From positions 1 to 64,000 of the forward strand of contig JACKQL020000145.1 of NCBI GenBank assembly GCA_018296165.2: DNA of 64,000 nucleotides, read 5' to 3'. Below the pieces are notes generated by a model. That model was not told the DNA's origin. It did not search any database and worked only from the letters and a program-made list of their open reading frames with translations. Positions within the stretch are counted from its first letter, which is position 1. Every line of letters starts with the position of its first letter. Source of the stretch: Termitomyces sp. T153 (Eukaryota; Basidiomycota; Agaricomycetes; Agaricales; Lyophyllaceae). A program made the translations under genes and the position numbers. Positions 1 through 11,916 of the stretch are shown in pieces.

Positions 1-1256
1 TAGTATTGAGCAAAAAACCTTCTATTCCAGTTTCTGAACAAAAGACTATCAACTTTACACATTCTACATTAATACTGCCTTCTGAAGCTTTTTCCATCTC
101 AAAGCATCTTCAATGCTCTCTTCACCAATAGTAGCATAATAAATTATTCACACCATTCTTTTCTCAGAGGCTGTCATAATGTAGTTAAATATTTATTGAG
201 AGCAGGAAAAGTTGGAGATGATCAGGAGTAAGTTGACTCCAAGGTATAGGAACTGATTACTGTAAAACTATAAGAATTCATACTTTCAATGCTGAACCAT
301 ACACCTTGGAATCAGAAAGCCAACATACAGCTAGCAGCACTCCAGTCCAAGTATAGCCTCACTTTGTTTGATTTTACAATTCAATGTTGGTACCACCTAA
401 CATTACAGAATACACTTCCAAGTCAGAGGCTATCAGCAATCAGACTCAAGTCAGATTTATAGTCAAAACATAGTGTATGTCATAAACTTCTCAAAGTCCT
501 TCAGGAACCATAGGTTGCCTAGGGATATATACAGGGCAATCATTCTCCTTTCTAAAAAAATAAGTAGAAGGTTTTAAGAGTCAAGAAAACATCTTATGCC
601 ACTTCTTTGGCCATTTTTGATCATAAATTCATTGTTCTGAACTTTTTTTTGATAGGAAATACATGCATGGGACATGTTCCTTTCCCAAAGAACAGCCAGA
701 AGTGTTCCTTGAGGAGTTGGATTAAAAGACAGTACAATTTCACATAAGTAAGACTGAAAATAGTTAAATATTGCCTAAAATATTATGTCTGGAACTTTTC
801 ACACATAGTCAAAGGATGGTTCATATCTATCAAAGTAGTCTACTATAATTTTTTTGGAAAAAACCTGTTCCAAGTGCAAAAAACAGCCAAGTTACCCAAA
901 AAGGAAGGTTCTTGGTTAGCAGCTGACAAATTTTAGTCAGCACAATTCAAAAGTTGTCACATATAATAGGTGCACAGCCACTTTCCCAGGAGTCATCCCA
1001 TATATTCTAGATCTACACCTCCTCTCACACCCCCATATCAATAATGTTTAAGGGCTGTCCTTCCAATGTTATATTATGTCCTATGATTGAACTATCATGA
1101 AACCAGGTCCTAGACAAAGAATCAATAAATTGGCACATAAAATGCTGGTTTGCAAAGTGTACAACACCTTTAAGGTTATATTATCAGTTGTCAGTTCCCA
1201 GTATTGGTATGTTGAATGTTCTGTTCAATGTTATCTGTATGCTGGATGGATACATT
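1..1256. other. AT-rich decayed DNA without a recognisable gene
   Basis: No open frame of useful length and almost no CpG. A short stretch at about 345-400 resembles the minisatellite unit found at the Helitron arm at 12218-12480 (same 'cctcactttgttt' core and 'acaattcaat' follow-on), so part of this DNA may be a remnant of the same repeat family. Nothing else is recognisable. Confidence 0.5.
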
Positions 1257-1261
1257 AAAGG

Positions 1262-3555
1262 TGTCAGGTTCTGCTGACCATGGGGACTCAGCTGCACTGG
1301 GCAAATCCTTACTAGGTGGATGTGATTCCCTGCACTGATAACTGGGCACTCAGAGAAGTTCTAAATGTGGGGGGCTTACAAGGATAAGTGATGGGAAGTG
1401 ATCCAAGAAAGTCTGGGGTGGTCTGGAGGAGTGTAGGACAAGTTGCAGGGAGAGGGACAGGCTTGGCAGGGTGTCAGGTACAAGTCCCTAAGTGAGTATT
1501 GTAGGTGCAGAGGAAGCGGAGGCTACATGAGTGATGGGAGTGGAGCTGGAGCTTGATGGGGGACTGATGGAAGTTGATGGAGTTTGGGGCTGAGCAAGTA
1601 GCAAGGTCTGGAGCTGATTTAAAGGATGTTTGGGGTTTGTAATCATAAGTGCAGAGTTTGTAAAAGTGTTAAGTGTCACGACCCATTCCCCGAAACCCCG
1701 CACATCGTTCATCAAACCCCCAAACCCCCAAAAGGACCCCCAACGCTCCGCTGAACTTCCGCCCATGCCCCGCGCCTACTTTGGCTAACTCCGACGCCCC
1801 CCCCCCGGCTAACTCCGACGGCCCCCTGGCCAACTTCGGTGCCTGCCCCGCAGCCACTGACACTTACCCTGGGCTTCCCAAACCCCGAGAACCACCCCCG
1901 CTGTTCCCGATCTTCGCCCCCCATCATTAACTCAACACCCTGCTTCCTCCGACCTATTCCGGAGTATCACAACAACCTCGGGGCAACCCGCGTTCTCAAA
2001 TGATCCCATCAACGTATCAGCGCGGCACAATCTTCGATCACAACCGACACCCGCCCACTCCGTCAAGCCCCGCCAAGCCCCGCCGCCACAGCCGACGTAC
2101 CCCGAAGTCCTCCGGTAGTCAGTATATAAGTCATCGAGTAGCTCTTCGTACTCTAGTCTTGATATTGCTTAACGTTACCTATGGTCTGATTGTTTCCTTT
2201 TCGTGTTTCATGTTTCGTGTTCCGTGTCTCGTTCTCCAGTCTCCCGGTCTTATCTCAGTCTCCCGGTCTTGTCTTGTCTCCATTTCGTTATCATTCTCAT
2301 TATCGTTTCGTATCTCCACTCAAATCTACTCCTGTTCCATATCGTCTCGTCCGACGCTGTCTCGGTGACTCCGTCAGACCATTGTGCCCACGTCTTCATC
2401 ATCCCTAATGACCTCACGAACTCCGCGATTACAATTACGAACCCCGACACTCCTTTACCAGGTCCGAACCTCACTCTTCGCTCGGTCCCGGACTCCATCA
2501 GCTCCAAATGATCTCCCATCAAACCTCGGCTCTGTCCCCATTGATCACACAGCCACCTACTCCCTTGCTTCCGCAAATCTCCCGTACGGCCTTCTGCCTG
2601 AACCCCGCCAAGACCGTCTCGTTTCCCCACAATCTGACTTCTCCGGACCTTCCCGGATCTGTCTGGATCACATCTCCCCAACTACCCGCGCAACCCACCC
2701 GGACCCGGAACGTCTTTGAGTGTTCAGTTACCAATGCAGGGGAATCACACCCGCCTAGTAAGGACTCACCCAGTGCAGCTGAGCCCCCAGGGTCAGCGGA
2801 ACCTGACATTAAGGGTTGAAAAGAACTTGAGCACAATGAAGAAAACAAATCAGATGAAACAAGACAGAGCTGAATGGAATGAGGCAAGATTGAGATGAGA
2901 TGGAAATAAATTCAGGCAGAGATACAAAATGCTAATGAGGATGATGATAGAATGGAGATGAGACAAGACTGGGAGACTGAGAGTAGAGGAATGTAACACA
3001 GGACACAAAATATGAGAGAGAAACAATCAGACCATAGGTAATGTTAAGCAATAGGTAATATCAAGACTAGAGTATGCAGAGCTACTTTATGACTTATATA
3101 CTGGCTACTGGAGTGCTCTGGGGGACAGCAGGTGTGGTGGTGGAGCTTGGTGGGGCTTGGCAGAGTTGACAGGTGTCGGTTGTGATTAGAAGGTGGGCTG
3201 TGTTGATATCTTGATGGGATCAGTTGGGGATGTGGGCCATTCTGAGGTAGTCATGATACTCCAGAGTGGGTTTGGGGGAACCAGGTTGATGGGCTGGTGA
3301 CAAATGATGGAGTCAGGAATATTGGGGGATGGTTCCAGTGGTTCAGGAGAGCCAGGAGAAGCATTGGCAGCTGCGGAGAAGATGTCAGAGTTGGCCAGCG
3401 GGCTGTTGGGGTTTGCCAGAGAAGTGTCAGAGTTAGCTGGAGTGGGCATAGAGAGTAGACAATGGTTTGGAGAGGTTGATGGGGCATTGAGGGAGGCTCT
3501 GGAGGAGTGGGCAGGTTGGGAACAACATGTGGAGGTCCAGGGAGTGGGCATGACA
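1262..3555 (-). repeat. Old family B Gypsy LTR, minus orientation, split by a younger LTR
   Basis: The sequence starts TGTCAGGTTCTGCTGACC and ends with CATGACA, the two ends of the family B LTR read backwards. Removing the inner insertion (1674-2813) leaves about 1.15 kb, the normal LTR length here. Flanks are AAAGG (1257-1261) and GAAGG (3556-3560), a 5-bp target-site duplication with one mismatch, so it is a solo LTR. CpG is almost absent, in sharp contrast to the LTR inside it. Confidence 0.8.
1674..2808 (+). mobile_element. Young solo LTR, Ty3/Gypsy family B
   Basis: A 1135-bp LTR running from TGTCACGACCC to CGGAACCTGACA, flanked on both sides by a perfect 5-bp target-site duplication TTAAG (1669-1673 and 2809-2813). 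It is rich in CpG and closely similar to the two LTRs at 20114-21272 and 25061-26224. It carries a TATA box (TATATAAG, 2123-2130); 33 nt downstream lies GTCTTGATATT (2156-2166), the proposed transcript 5' end. No internal region is present, so it arose by LTR-LTR recombination. Confidence 0.92.
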
Positions 3556-3650
3556 GAAGGCTAGTACAGGTGATGCATATACCATGTTAACTTGGTAAGA
3601 TGAGTGGGCAGCACATATCCAAAAACAAGATTCTGTGAGGAAATCTGGAT

Positions 3651-3995
3651 CTAATAAATGTTGTTGTACTGAGCATTTGGTTGTGTCAAGCAGAACCATC
3701 TGACAAAATTTGAATTTAAAACACCTCTCCTGATTACATAACTGCCTGGACATATTAGATTAGAAATGTATACATCCCTCCTTAAATGGATCAATTCTTC
3801 AACCACTGAATGGACACTCATAAGTGCACCAGAGATCAAAGTGGCAGGATCACTTCTCAGTTTGTCTCTTACAAAATCCAGCCCCAGAGACTGACTCTCC
3901 ATGGATGCAAACACTCTTTCTATATGATGGATAATTGAAGCACCTGTGGTATGAAATTTTGTTGACCAAAATGAACCATTTTCTTTCTATAGGTT
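3651..3995 (-). pseudogene. Putative exon or gene fragment of unknown function
   Basis: On the minus strand an open stretch follows a possible splice acceptor (TATAG, about 3990) and reads ENGSFWSTKFHTTGASIIHH, then about 85 residues including ESQSLGLDFVRDKL and LISGALMSVHSVVEELIHLR. It looks like real protein (amphipathic helices, few low-complexity runs), but I do not recognise the family. It lies in CpG-depleted DNA between two solo LTRs, so it could be a decayed host gene exon, a captured gene fragment or part of an unrecognised transposon. Confidence 0.3.
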
Positions 3996-4555
3996 AAAAA
4001 ATATTGTTACTGTTGCTGTCAGATTCTGCTGACCATGGGGGCTCAGCTTAACTGGGCAGGTCCTTACTAGGTGAATGCAATGTCCTGTGCTTATAACCTG
4101 GCATTCTGGGGAGGTCCAGACTTCAGGTACTTGTGAGGATGAGCTAAGAGAAGTGGTCCCAAGCAAGTCTGGGATGGTCTGTGGGAGTCTAAGACAAGGT
4201 TCAATTATGAATGTTTGAGGGTTGTAGACATATGCATGGAGTTTGTAATGGTGTTAGAGTTGAAAGGAACTTGGGCAACAATAAAGGGAACTGAGGCAGA
4301 CAAGATGAGACAGAGTCAAGATAAGAATGAATAGATTGAGACAGTGATACAAGACAATAACAAGATAAGTCTAGAAACAGAGACAAGAATGGATGTAACA
4401 GGGACAAACATAACAAGAAACAAGTAACCACAGGTAATATCAAGATTATCATAACAGATGTTATTCTATAGCTTATATACTAACTACTGGACCTCCCCCA
4501 GGGACTGTGGGTGCAATGGCAGGGCTTGTTGGAGCTGCACAGGGTTGACAGGTGT

Positions 4556-5557
4556 TGTAGTACTGGGTTAAAGTAATATTGATAGTTCTGGGGCTTTCTT
4601 GAAGACTTAGGAAGTCCACTCCAATTCCACACTGATGTCTTGATAAATGTTTGAGGTTGAGGTTTACTTCCAAAATATTTCTATTCTGAATGTAGAGGTG
4701 TTTCAACAAACTCCAGCCTAAGTGATTCACTCCCTGGGAACCACTGAGCCTTTGCCTATTAATTGCCTATCTATTTGCTACTCTACTTGGGCTATTTATA
4801 CCTCTTTCTACAGTGCACAGACCACCCCCTACATGTGACTTTTGGTTCCATACTTTCCAGCCCCTTATTCATAACTGTTATTCTAATTCCCCCTTTTGGC
4901 ATACCTGTTTCAGTGCCACAGGCCAGTTCCTGGTTCCATCATTCCTCCTTTGCATTCTTAGCTTCTATTTGCCTCATTTATCTCTCCCTCCTTTGTATTT
5001 CTTCCATTCATATTCTTCCCCATTCAGTTTCTTCCTTTCTTCTTCCTTTATTTATTTCATATTCTTCCCCATTCAGGTTCTTTCCCATTCAAGTTCTTCC
5101 ATTCATCTGTCCCCTGCCATTCATTCCATTCATCTTCCTTTGTTCATTTCATATTCTTCCCCATTCAGGTTCTTTCCCATTCAGGTTCTTCCATTCATCT
5201 TCCTTTCCCTTCCCTTCATTCCATTCTTTCTCATTCATTCCCCCTTGACCTCCTTTCAGTCAACATTCCAATCTGGTTATTCTTAGATCAGATCTAGATC
5301 TTGCCAGAATTGATGCCACTCAGGTGCTTTTGCCAGTCCCATGCTTCCCCTCCCCTTACAGTGATTGGACTATTATTGAGTGTATAGTCTATTATAGTCC
5401 TTGTCCTATCCTGTTCTGTATTTCTTCTAGTGTATTTAAAGGGATAATGTTGCTGGAACTTGTTTTACCAGGAGGCTTACAGTTTTCAGCCTTGATAAAT
5501 GTTTGGTTTGACTTCTGGTGTTTATTATATTCCCAATGGTGTGACAACATCATATCA
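4556..5557. mobile_element. About 1-kb insert with TG...CA ends (possible solo LTR)
   Basis: Interrupts the LTR exactly where the sequence resumes after a repeated GTGT (4552-4555 and 5558-5561). Ends are TGTAGTACTGG and CATATCA, consistent with an LTR of another family. It holds a pyrimidine-rich block (about 4960-5230) of imperfect tandem units built on 'ttcccattcaggttcttcc'. The Phe/Ser-rich open frames there are a by-product of that composition. No coding domain is recognisable. Confidence 0.6.
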
Positions 5558-5867
5558 GTGTCAGTTCTGATTAGATGGCAGGCCACAGTGATATTATGAT
5601 GGGAACTGATGGAAATGCGGTCCACTCTGTAGTTGTTGGGGAGTTCTGCAGTTTAGTAGGTCAAGGAGACAAGTCAGTGATGTGTGCTGGTTTTAGGAGA
5701 GATGTTGGAGGGGCCTGGGGGCTTAGGGAAAGGAGAAGGAGTAATGGGGCCTGCAGAGAACATGTTGGGGTTTGCCAGGAGGCCATTGGGGTTTGCCAGG
5801 GAAGCATTGGAGTTAGCCAAGGTGGGCACTGTGGGTGAAGGAAAGTTGAGGTGAGTTGGGAGGGTGT

Positions 5868-6222
5868 TGTAAGAGCAACCTCCAGAGCAATGGATCAGAG
5901 TCATGCAGCTAGCAGAGGGGAATCCAAAGTATATTAGTGGAGTAGACAACAATACAAATCAGTAACTAATCACCTAGCAGAGGGGAATCCAAAGAGAACA
6001 AGTTTAAGGATCCTTGCTGCTTGGCACAGTGCATCAGCAGGCAGTGGAGGTGTGGGAACTACTGTACAGGTGGCCGGAGCTACTCCTAACCCTAGGGCAA
6101 TGGTTGCTGAGATAATACAGAGAACTCCAGAGTTCTCTGGAGATCTGAGCTCCAGAGACATTGAACAAGCTGCAGAGGTGCTGGAACCAGTTATGGAGGT
6201 TGGAAATGGAAGTCCCCTGACA
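5868..6222 (-). repeat. 3' LTR of family A Gypsy (minus copy)
   Basis: Pairs with 11566-11916. Begins TGTAAGAGCAACC and ends AGTCCCCTGACA on the plus strand. The polypurine tract lies directly inside it (6223-6237). Confidence 0.9.
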
Positions 6223-6237
6223 TCACCCCCCCTCTAG
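6223..6237 (-). other. Polypurine tract of family A Gypsy
   Basis: On the element strand it reads CTAGAGGGGGGGTGA, immediately followed by the LTR start TGTCAGGGGAC. The same tract precedes the 3' LTR of the plus copy at 29058-29072. Confidence 0.85.
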
Positions 6238-6244
6238 CATGCAA

Positions 6245-9200
6245 CATCTCAATGTGCAGGGTAGAAGAAGTCCCTGATTGCTTGGTCCACTTCTGGTAGA
6301 ACTTCTTAACAAGTCCAGGGGCATGTACATTCTCCTTTGGCTCCCAGGAAATATCCTTGATTCCATAGCCTTTTCACTTCACCTTGTACTGTAGTCATCT
6401 CCAGAATAAACAGCTGTTCAGGATTTCTTCCACTTTGTACTCTTTGCTGTTGCTGACCACCACTGGGGGTAGTGGAGGTGGCAGCTGTTGCCCTGGGATA
6501 GGATCTTTAGGGGCCAGGGTAAGTTTGACCACATTAAACACCAGATGAAGCTGGCACATCCCCATGGGGAGTCAGAGTCGATAGGCCAAGGGTCCTACCT
6601 GTTGTTCCACTGTGAATGGCCCTAACTGGTGGTGTGACAGCTTCTTTGAGGGATGGGTGGTCATAATGTTAGAGGCATTCAGGTAGACTCAATCCCCAGG
6701 CTAATATCTGTGCTCTGGGGTCCTCCTGCAGTCATAGTATTGTGCTCTATCATCTTTTGCCATTGCTAGTGCAGCCCAGGCCTCTTCTTGTGACCTCTTC
6801 ATCTGGTCCACAAATCTGTTTACTGCCTCATTCTCCAAGAGTCAGGCCTGGGGTTTAAAACCCATGCAAGGATGCCATTCCATGTCAAGGAAGAATGGGG
6901 AAAATTGGGTGGATGCATGAACATGGTTGTTGTACTGGAATTTGGCATTGGAAAGGAGTTTGTCCCAGTCATCTTGGCACATGTTGCAGAAGAAGCAGAG
7001 ATACTGTTCCAACTCCTAGTTTACATGCTCCATCTGGCCATTGGACTGTGGATGGTAGGCAGTGATAGTGTGGAGCTTTACTCCGAGCAGTTGGTAGAGT
7101 TTGTGGGTAAACTCTGCCATGAATTGTGGTCTCTGATCTGAGACATAGGTGTTGGAGAGGCCATGGAGCTTCCAGACATTCCTCCAGTACAGGTTTGTGG
7201 CACCCATGGTGGAGCAGGTGGTGTGGGTTGGAATGAAGTGTGCTCTCTTGCCATACAGGTCCACCACCACCATGATTGCATCATAACCATGGGCATCAGG
7301 GAGCTCTACAATGAAGTCCACAGATGCTATGCTCCATCATTCCACAGGCACCAGTAGCAGGTGTAACTGTCCATAGGGGAGTTGGCATTGGGGCTTGGTC
7401 TGGAGGCAGAGATCACAGGTACTGGTGTAAGACCCAATGTACTGGGACATCTGGGGCCACCAGTAGTTCTGTGATACTAACTCCAGTGTCTTCCACTGCC
7501 CAGGGTGCCCTGCAATGCAGGAGTCATGGTGTTGCTCCACAATCCTCTGACGGAGCTCCAGGATGTTGGGGATATAGATATGGTCTTGGAAGGTCAGGAT
7601 TCCATCCCAGAGGGCCCATTCATCAGTGCAGACTGCCTTAACACCAGTAGCATGCTCTGACTTCAGCATCCAAGTGGCCTGCACCACAAGCTCCTCCTGT
7701 CAACCATCCCTATTACCCCATTGGATGTCCTGGAGAATGTCTGCCTCTGCTCCATTGACAACTAGGCCCTCCATGGCTTGGATCACAAACAATTTGGAGT
7801 GGAGGAGCACAATGTTACTGTTATCCCCTTCCCCCATTCTGTGGTCTGCCCTTCAGGACAGGGCATCTGGTTTCCTCATGCTCTGGCCAGGCTTGTGGTG
7901 CAAGAAAAAGTCAAAGAAGGTAGAGGGACCATCAGGCCTGCTGGCAATTGAGCTTCTTGGCTGTCCAGAAGTATTCAAGGTTCTTGTGATCCATCCAGAC
8001 CTTGAACTTGTGCCATGTGCCTTCCAAGAAGTGCCACCACTCCTCAAACAACTGGATGATGGCCAACATCTCCTTGTCATGGATCTTGTAGTTCTGCTCC
8101 ACTGCATTCAGGCTTTTGGAGTAAAAGGCCACTAGGTGCCACTTCCCATCCTCTGGAGATTGCTGTGAGAGCACTGCCCCAGTGGCAAAGTCAGAGCTGT
8201 TGGCCTCTATGTGGAAGGGAGAGTTGTTGTCTGGGAAGAGGAGAACAGGTCTGGAGGTCATGGCATGCTTGAGAGTGTTGAAGGCCATCTGCTCTGGAGG
8301 TCCCCAGCTCCACATAACATCTTTTCCTGTGAGGTCAAACAGTGGGCAGGCATGATGTGAGAAGTCCTGGATGAATCTCTGGTAGAAGTTTGCAAAGCCA
8401 AGGAATGCCTGTACCTCCTTCTTGTTCTAGGGCTCTGGCCACTCCGCCACACCTGCCACCTTCACCAGGTCCATCTCTGCAGTTCTGTGGGAGATGATCA
8501 GGCTGAGGTACTCAATCTGGGTTTGTTTGAACTTGCACTTCTCTGGCTTGAGGTAGAGCTAGTGCTGGTGGAGGCATTCCAGGATGAGACAAGTGATCCT
8601 ATGGTGTTCCTCCAGCATTTTGGTGTAGATGAGGATGTTGTTGAGGTACACGCACACTACACCCTCTGCAATGAGGTCCCAGAAGATGTTGTTCATCATG
8701 GTCTGGAAGGTGGCTGGGCTGTTGGTGAGACTAAAGAACATAACAAGTGGCTCAAACAATCCCCAGTTGGTCTGGAAGGCCACCTTCCACTCATCTCCCT
8801 CCTGAATGTGCACATTGTTGTAACCCCACCAGACATCCAGTTTAGTGAAGTATCACGCACCCTGGAGGTTGTTGATGAGCTTGGAGATGAGGGGGAGAGG
8901 GTAGCAATTCTTCACCATCATGGCATTGAGTACCTGATAGTCCTGTACCAGTCAGAGGGAGCCATCCTTCTTTTTGATGAAGAAGACCAGAGAAGCCATT
9001 GGGGATTTGGATGGACAGATATGACTGGAGTCCAAGTTCTCCTGGAGGAAGGCATCAAGCTCATCCTGCTCTCTGGGTGCAAGGGGGTAGACCTTACAGC
9101 TGGAGAGTGCTGAGTTAGGCAGCAGTTTGATGGTGTGGTCCCACCTCTTGTGCTCTGGAAGTGAGTCAAAGGAGGCCTTGGAGAATATGTCCTCAAATGC

Positions 9201-10010
9201 ATGCAAGTAGGGGGGTACTACATTCCAGAACTCTCAAGGTGTGGCATTGGCAGCAAAGGCCTGGGCCAGCCACTGGGATGTAGTCTGGCTAGCCCTGATC
9301 TCCACAACAGAGGGCAATGGGTGGATAGTGGTAACATAAATTTGATCCCCTACCTCTATTGCTTCATCTGGGAGCTCTAGTTTATATATACCACCAAACT
9401 CCCCTTCATGCTCCTCCTCCAGGGCTCTGCTGTTGCTCCAATCATCCTCATAGAGGGCCTTTTTATGAGGGAACACCAGAGGTGGGGGGCCCAGGAGGTC
9501 TACATTGGCAAAGGGGAGAGGGCCGGCATGACATGCTTGGATGGCTGTGTGCTCTCAAACTTGGGTCTGACACTCTGCTCTATCCTCCACAGTGCAGGCA
9601 GAGCACTTCCTGGGGCATCTACTCATGGTCACCTCTTCTTTGGTCCAATCAACCTTATTAGGCTCTTGAAGCCACGTGAACCCAAGGATCATGTCTTGCC
9701 TTCCCAAGCTGGTGACAGCAAATATGGCACACTCCACATGATTCCAATAGCAGAGAACCAGGTTGATTACAGAGCTAATTGCACCAGCTTTGTTGAGCAT
9801 TCCGTTGATGTTGTAGACAGGAATGGGCTTGGGAAGGGGCTGTATGGTCAGGCATGGCATTTGACAAACTCCGAGTCCAGGAAAAGTCCCATTGCTCTGC
9901 TGTCTAGGAGAGCTGCAACTCTGCGGTTTTGCTGGGGGTCTGTCAACTTGATCTCCACATCAAGGTGCAAGGAATGGGTGGATGAGCCAGAGGCCATTAG
10001 ATACTGTTGA
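6245..10010 (-). pseudogene. Degenerate Gypsy pol: protease, RT, RNase H, integrase, chromodomain
   Basis: The protease (about 9920-9555) reads LLDSRAMGLFLD, with Arg where the active-site Gly of DSGA should be. Reverse transcriptase (about 9206-8560) has FFSLTNSPATFQTMMNN and YLNNILIY instead of YLDD. RNase H (about 8315-7850) includes FHIEANSSDFATGAVLSQQ and IHDKEMLAIIQLFEEW. Integrase (about 7687-6900) has the HHCC finger (HHDSCIAGHPGQ ... TCDLCLQTKPQ) and the core MDFIVELPDAHGYDAIMVVV. A chromodomain (about 6480-6270) includes KGYGIKDISWEPKENV. It needs several frames and cannot be functional. Confidence 0.9.
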
Positions 10011-10233
10011 GGCATTTGGCATGCCCAAGTGGGGCTGCACTGTCAGATCTTTGGAGGTGTTGAAGAGCTTGGCAAGGGCTCTGGAGTTAGTATTTGTATG
10101 TCTGGAAGGGGGCTTTGAGGTTCTTCTGTCTCAGAATGAAGGGCATCAGAAAAGGCAGTTTCATTTTCTATTGACAGACAAGAGAACCTGTTAGCAACTA
10201 GCAATGGAGGCATACACCTCATCTGTCACTTGA

Positions 10234-11480
10234 CTAAAAATCCCCCTCTAGCTCTGGAGGTGAGGTGCTCACATTGGCTTCCTCTAGAGTCAACTCCAAT
10301 GAGGGCTTGTCCAGTGATGGAGCTCCAGCAGTGTCTTTTGCAGCCAGGAGCTGCAGGAGAAGTTCCTCCTGCTCCATTGCAAAAAAGTAGCGGACCTCCA
10401 GGCCCAGGGGACAGTGCTGTGCAAAGTGCCCAGGCTTCTTGCATCTATAGCATAACAGTGGGGCCACATGGAGTTGTTGGGCCACATCCACATCCATAGG
10501 AATCCCTGGGGGTAGGGGACAAGTGGCAGGGGCAGCTGGAGCAAGGGCTGGTGCTGGATGAGTAGGCGTGGGGTGGCAGAAGTTGCTGACCAGAATGGAG
10601 CACATCATAGAATGGGGGCAGCAGAGCTCCCTCCATATCTCCATGAGCTGCCATTGGTCCTGGGCCACCTCATACTATGACACAATCTTTTCATTGTTGG
10701 GGAGCAACTCTCTGCCAGGTTGTCAATGCGTTCCACCAAGGTGAGGTGCAAGCTATTCTGGAAGGTGAGGCACAGCTGGAGGCTGTCAGGGTAGGTGGCC
10801 TGTTTGACCAGTGATCAGAACAAGTTGATGTACTCATCCAATGTATGCTTCCCTTGTCTGTACTGCTCCCTGTCATGCAGCATCAGTGCCATGGTCTTGG
10901 CAGGGTCCAATGGAAAAAACTCTGCATGGAAGTCCTTCTTGAAGGTGGCCCAGTCCAGGAAGCTCCCCACACCTCTGACACAGCAGAAAACTCACAGCAC
11001 ATAGGTGGAGGCACATCTAGTCTTCATGTATGACAGCACCCAGGCTATTTTCAATGCATTGGAGTCAAAAGCATCCCTACTGAGGTGGATGTAGGTGAGG
11101 CAGGACTGTAGGAATCACTCCCCACCAGAGTGAGCACTATTATATGTGTCTGACAGCACTGGGCAAGAGATCTGTGGCTGCAGGGTCACTGGAGCTGCCA
11201 GAGCAGGTGCTGTGGCAGGCAGAGATGGTTCCTTAGCCTTGAAAGGGGCGGAGTTAGGGCTTAGGCATTCTGGCAAGACCTGGAGGGACTGAGAGATAAG
11301 ATCTGTTGTCTAATGGAGGGTAGAGAGTTTGGTCATATGGTGGGTGAGAGATGATTGTGTTCATTGCCCCTGGGTTTCTAGGTGGAGCAGGTGAGTTCAG
11401 GCTTTGTTCTGCAGGACTGGGGCCTCTGAGGGTGTGTCTGGGTTGGTGAGCTGAGATATAGAACTCTGCAATGCTTAATT
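10234..11480 (-). pseudogene. Degenerate Gypsy gag with CCHC zinc knuckle
   Basis: The C-terminal part (10234-10668) contains the nucleocapsid knuckle CYRCKKPGHFAQHC (CX2CX4HX4C) and ends in PPELEGDF, as in the plus copy at 19336. The capsid part (about 10690-11040) is readable only across frames. A Ser/Pro-rich N-terminus lies near 11.2-11.5 kb. It would package the element RNA; this copy is inactivated. Confidence 0.8.
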
Positions 11481-11552
11481 CTGGCAGAGAAGTGATGGAT
11501 AGTGGCTCAGAGGTTTCTTGCAGCTATGCAGGGCTTCTAGGCCAGTTTTAGG

Positions 11553-11563
11553 AGACTTGTTCT
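11553..11563 (-). promoter_or_regulatory. Putative self-primer binding site of family A Gypsy
   Basis: On the element strand AGAACAAGTCT lies 2 nt inside the 5' LTR. Its reverse complement AGACTTGTTCT occurs within the LTR itself (plus-strand copy at 11694-11704), an 11/11 match. This is the arrangement of Tf1-type self-priming, where the transcript 5' end folds back as primer. Confidence 0.6.
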
Positions 11564-11565
11564 GC

Positions 11566-11916
11566 TATAAGGGCAACCTCTGGAGTGACGGATCAGAGTC
11601 ACACAGCTAGCAGAGGGGAATCCAAAACTATATTAGTGGAGTAGATGATGATACAAATCAGTAAATAATCACTTAGCAGAGGGGAATTCAAAGAGAACAA
11701 GTCTAAGGATCCCCGCTGCTTGGCATGGTGCATCAGCAGGCAGTGGAGGCATGGGAACTACTGTACAGGTGACCAGAGCTACTCCTAACCCTAGGGCAAT
11801 GATTGCTAAAGTAATATGGAGAACTCTGGAGTTCTGGAAAGAGCCCTGGAGATGTCAAACAAGCTGCAGAGGTGCTGGAACCAGTCATGGAGGTTGGAAA
11901 TGGAAGTCCCCTGACA
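11566..11916 (-). repeat. 5' LTR of family A Gypsy (minus copy)
   Basis: 351 bp, paired with 5868-6222, ending at the GGTGT target duplication. It contains the 11-nt motif at 11694-11704 complementary to the primer site at 11553-11563. No clear TATA box lies upstream of that motif. Confidence 0.9.

Larger units (their letters stand above)
5868..11916 (-). mobile_element. Complete Ty3/Gypsy retrotransposon, family A (chromodomain type), decayed
   Basis: 6049 bp, minus orientation, with a perfect GGTGT target-site duplication (5863-5867 and 11917-11921). LTRs of about 350 bp lie at 5868-6222 (3' LTR) and 11566-11916 (5' LTR). In transcription order it holds gag with a zinc knuckle, protease, reverse transcriptase, RNase H, integrase and chromodomain, then a polypurine tract. 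All frames are broken by stops and frameshifts, mostly CpG to TpG/CpA changes. It inserted into the solo LTR 4017-11992. Confidence 0.93.

Noticed and set aside
4763..5286. Long Phe/Ser/Pro-rich plus-strand frames
   Set aside because: Produced by a pyrimidine-rich tandem repeat block; both overlapping frames are open for the same compositional reason.
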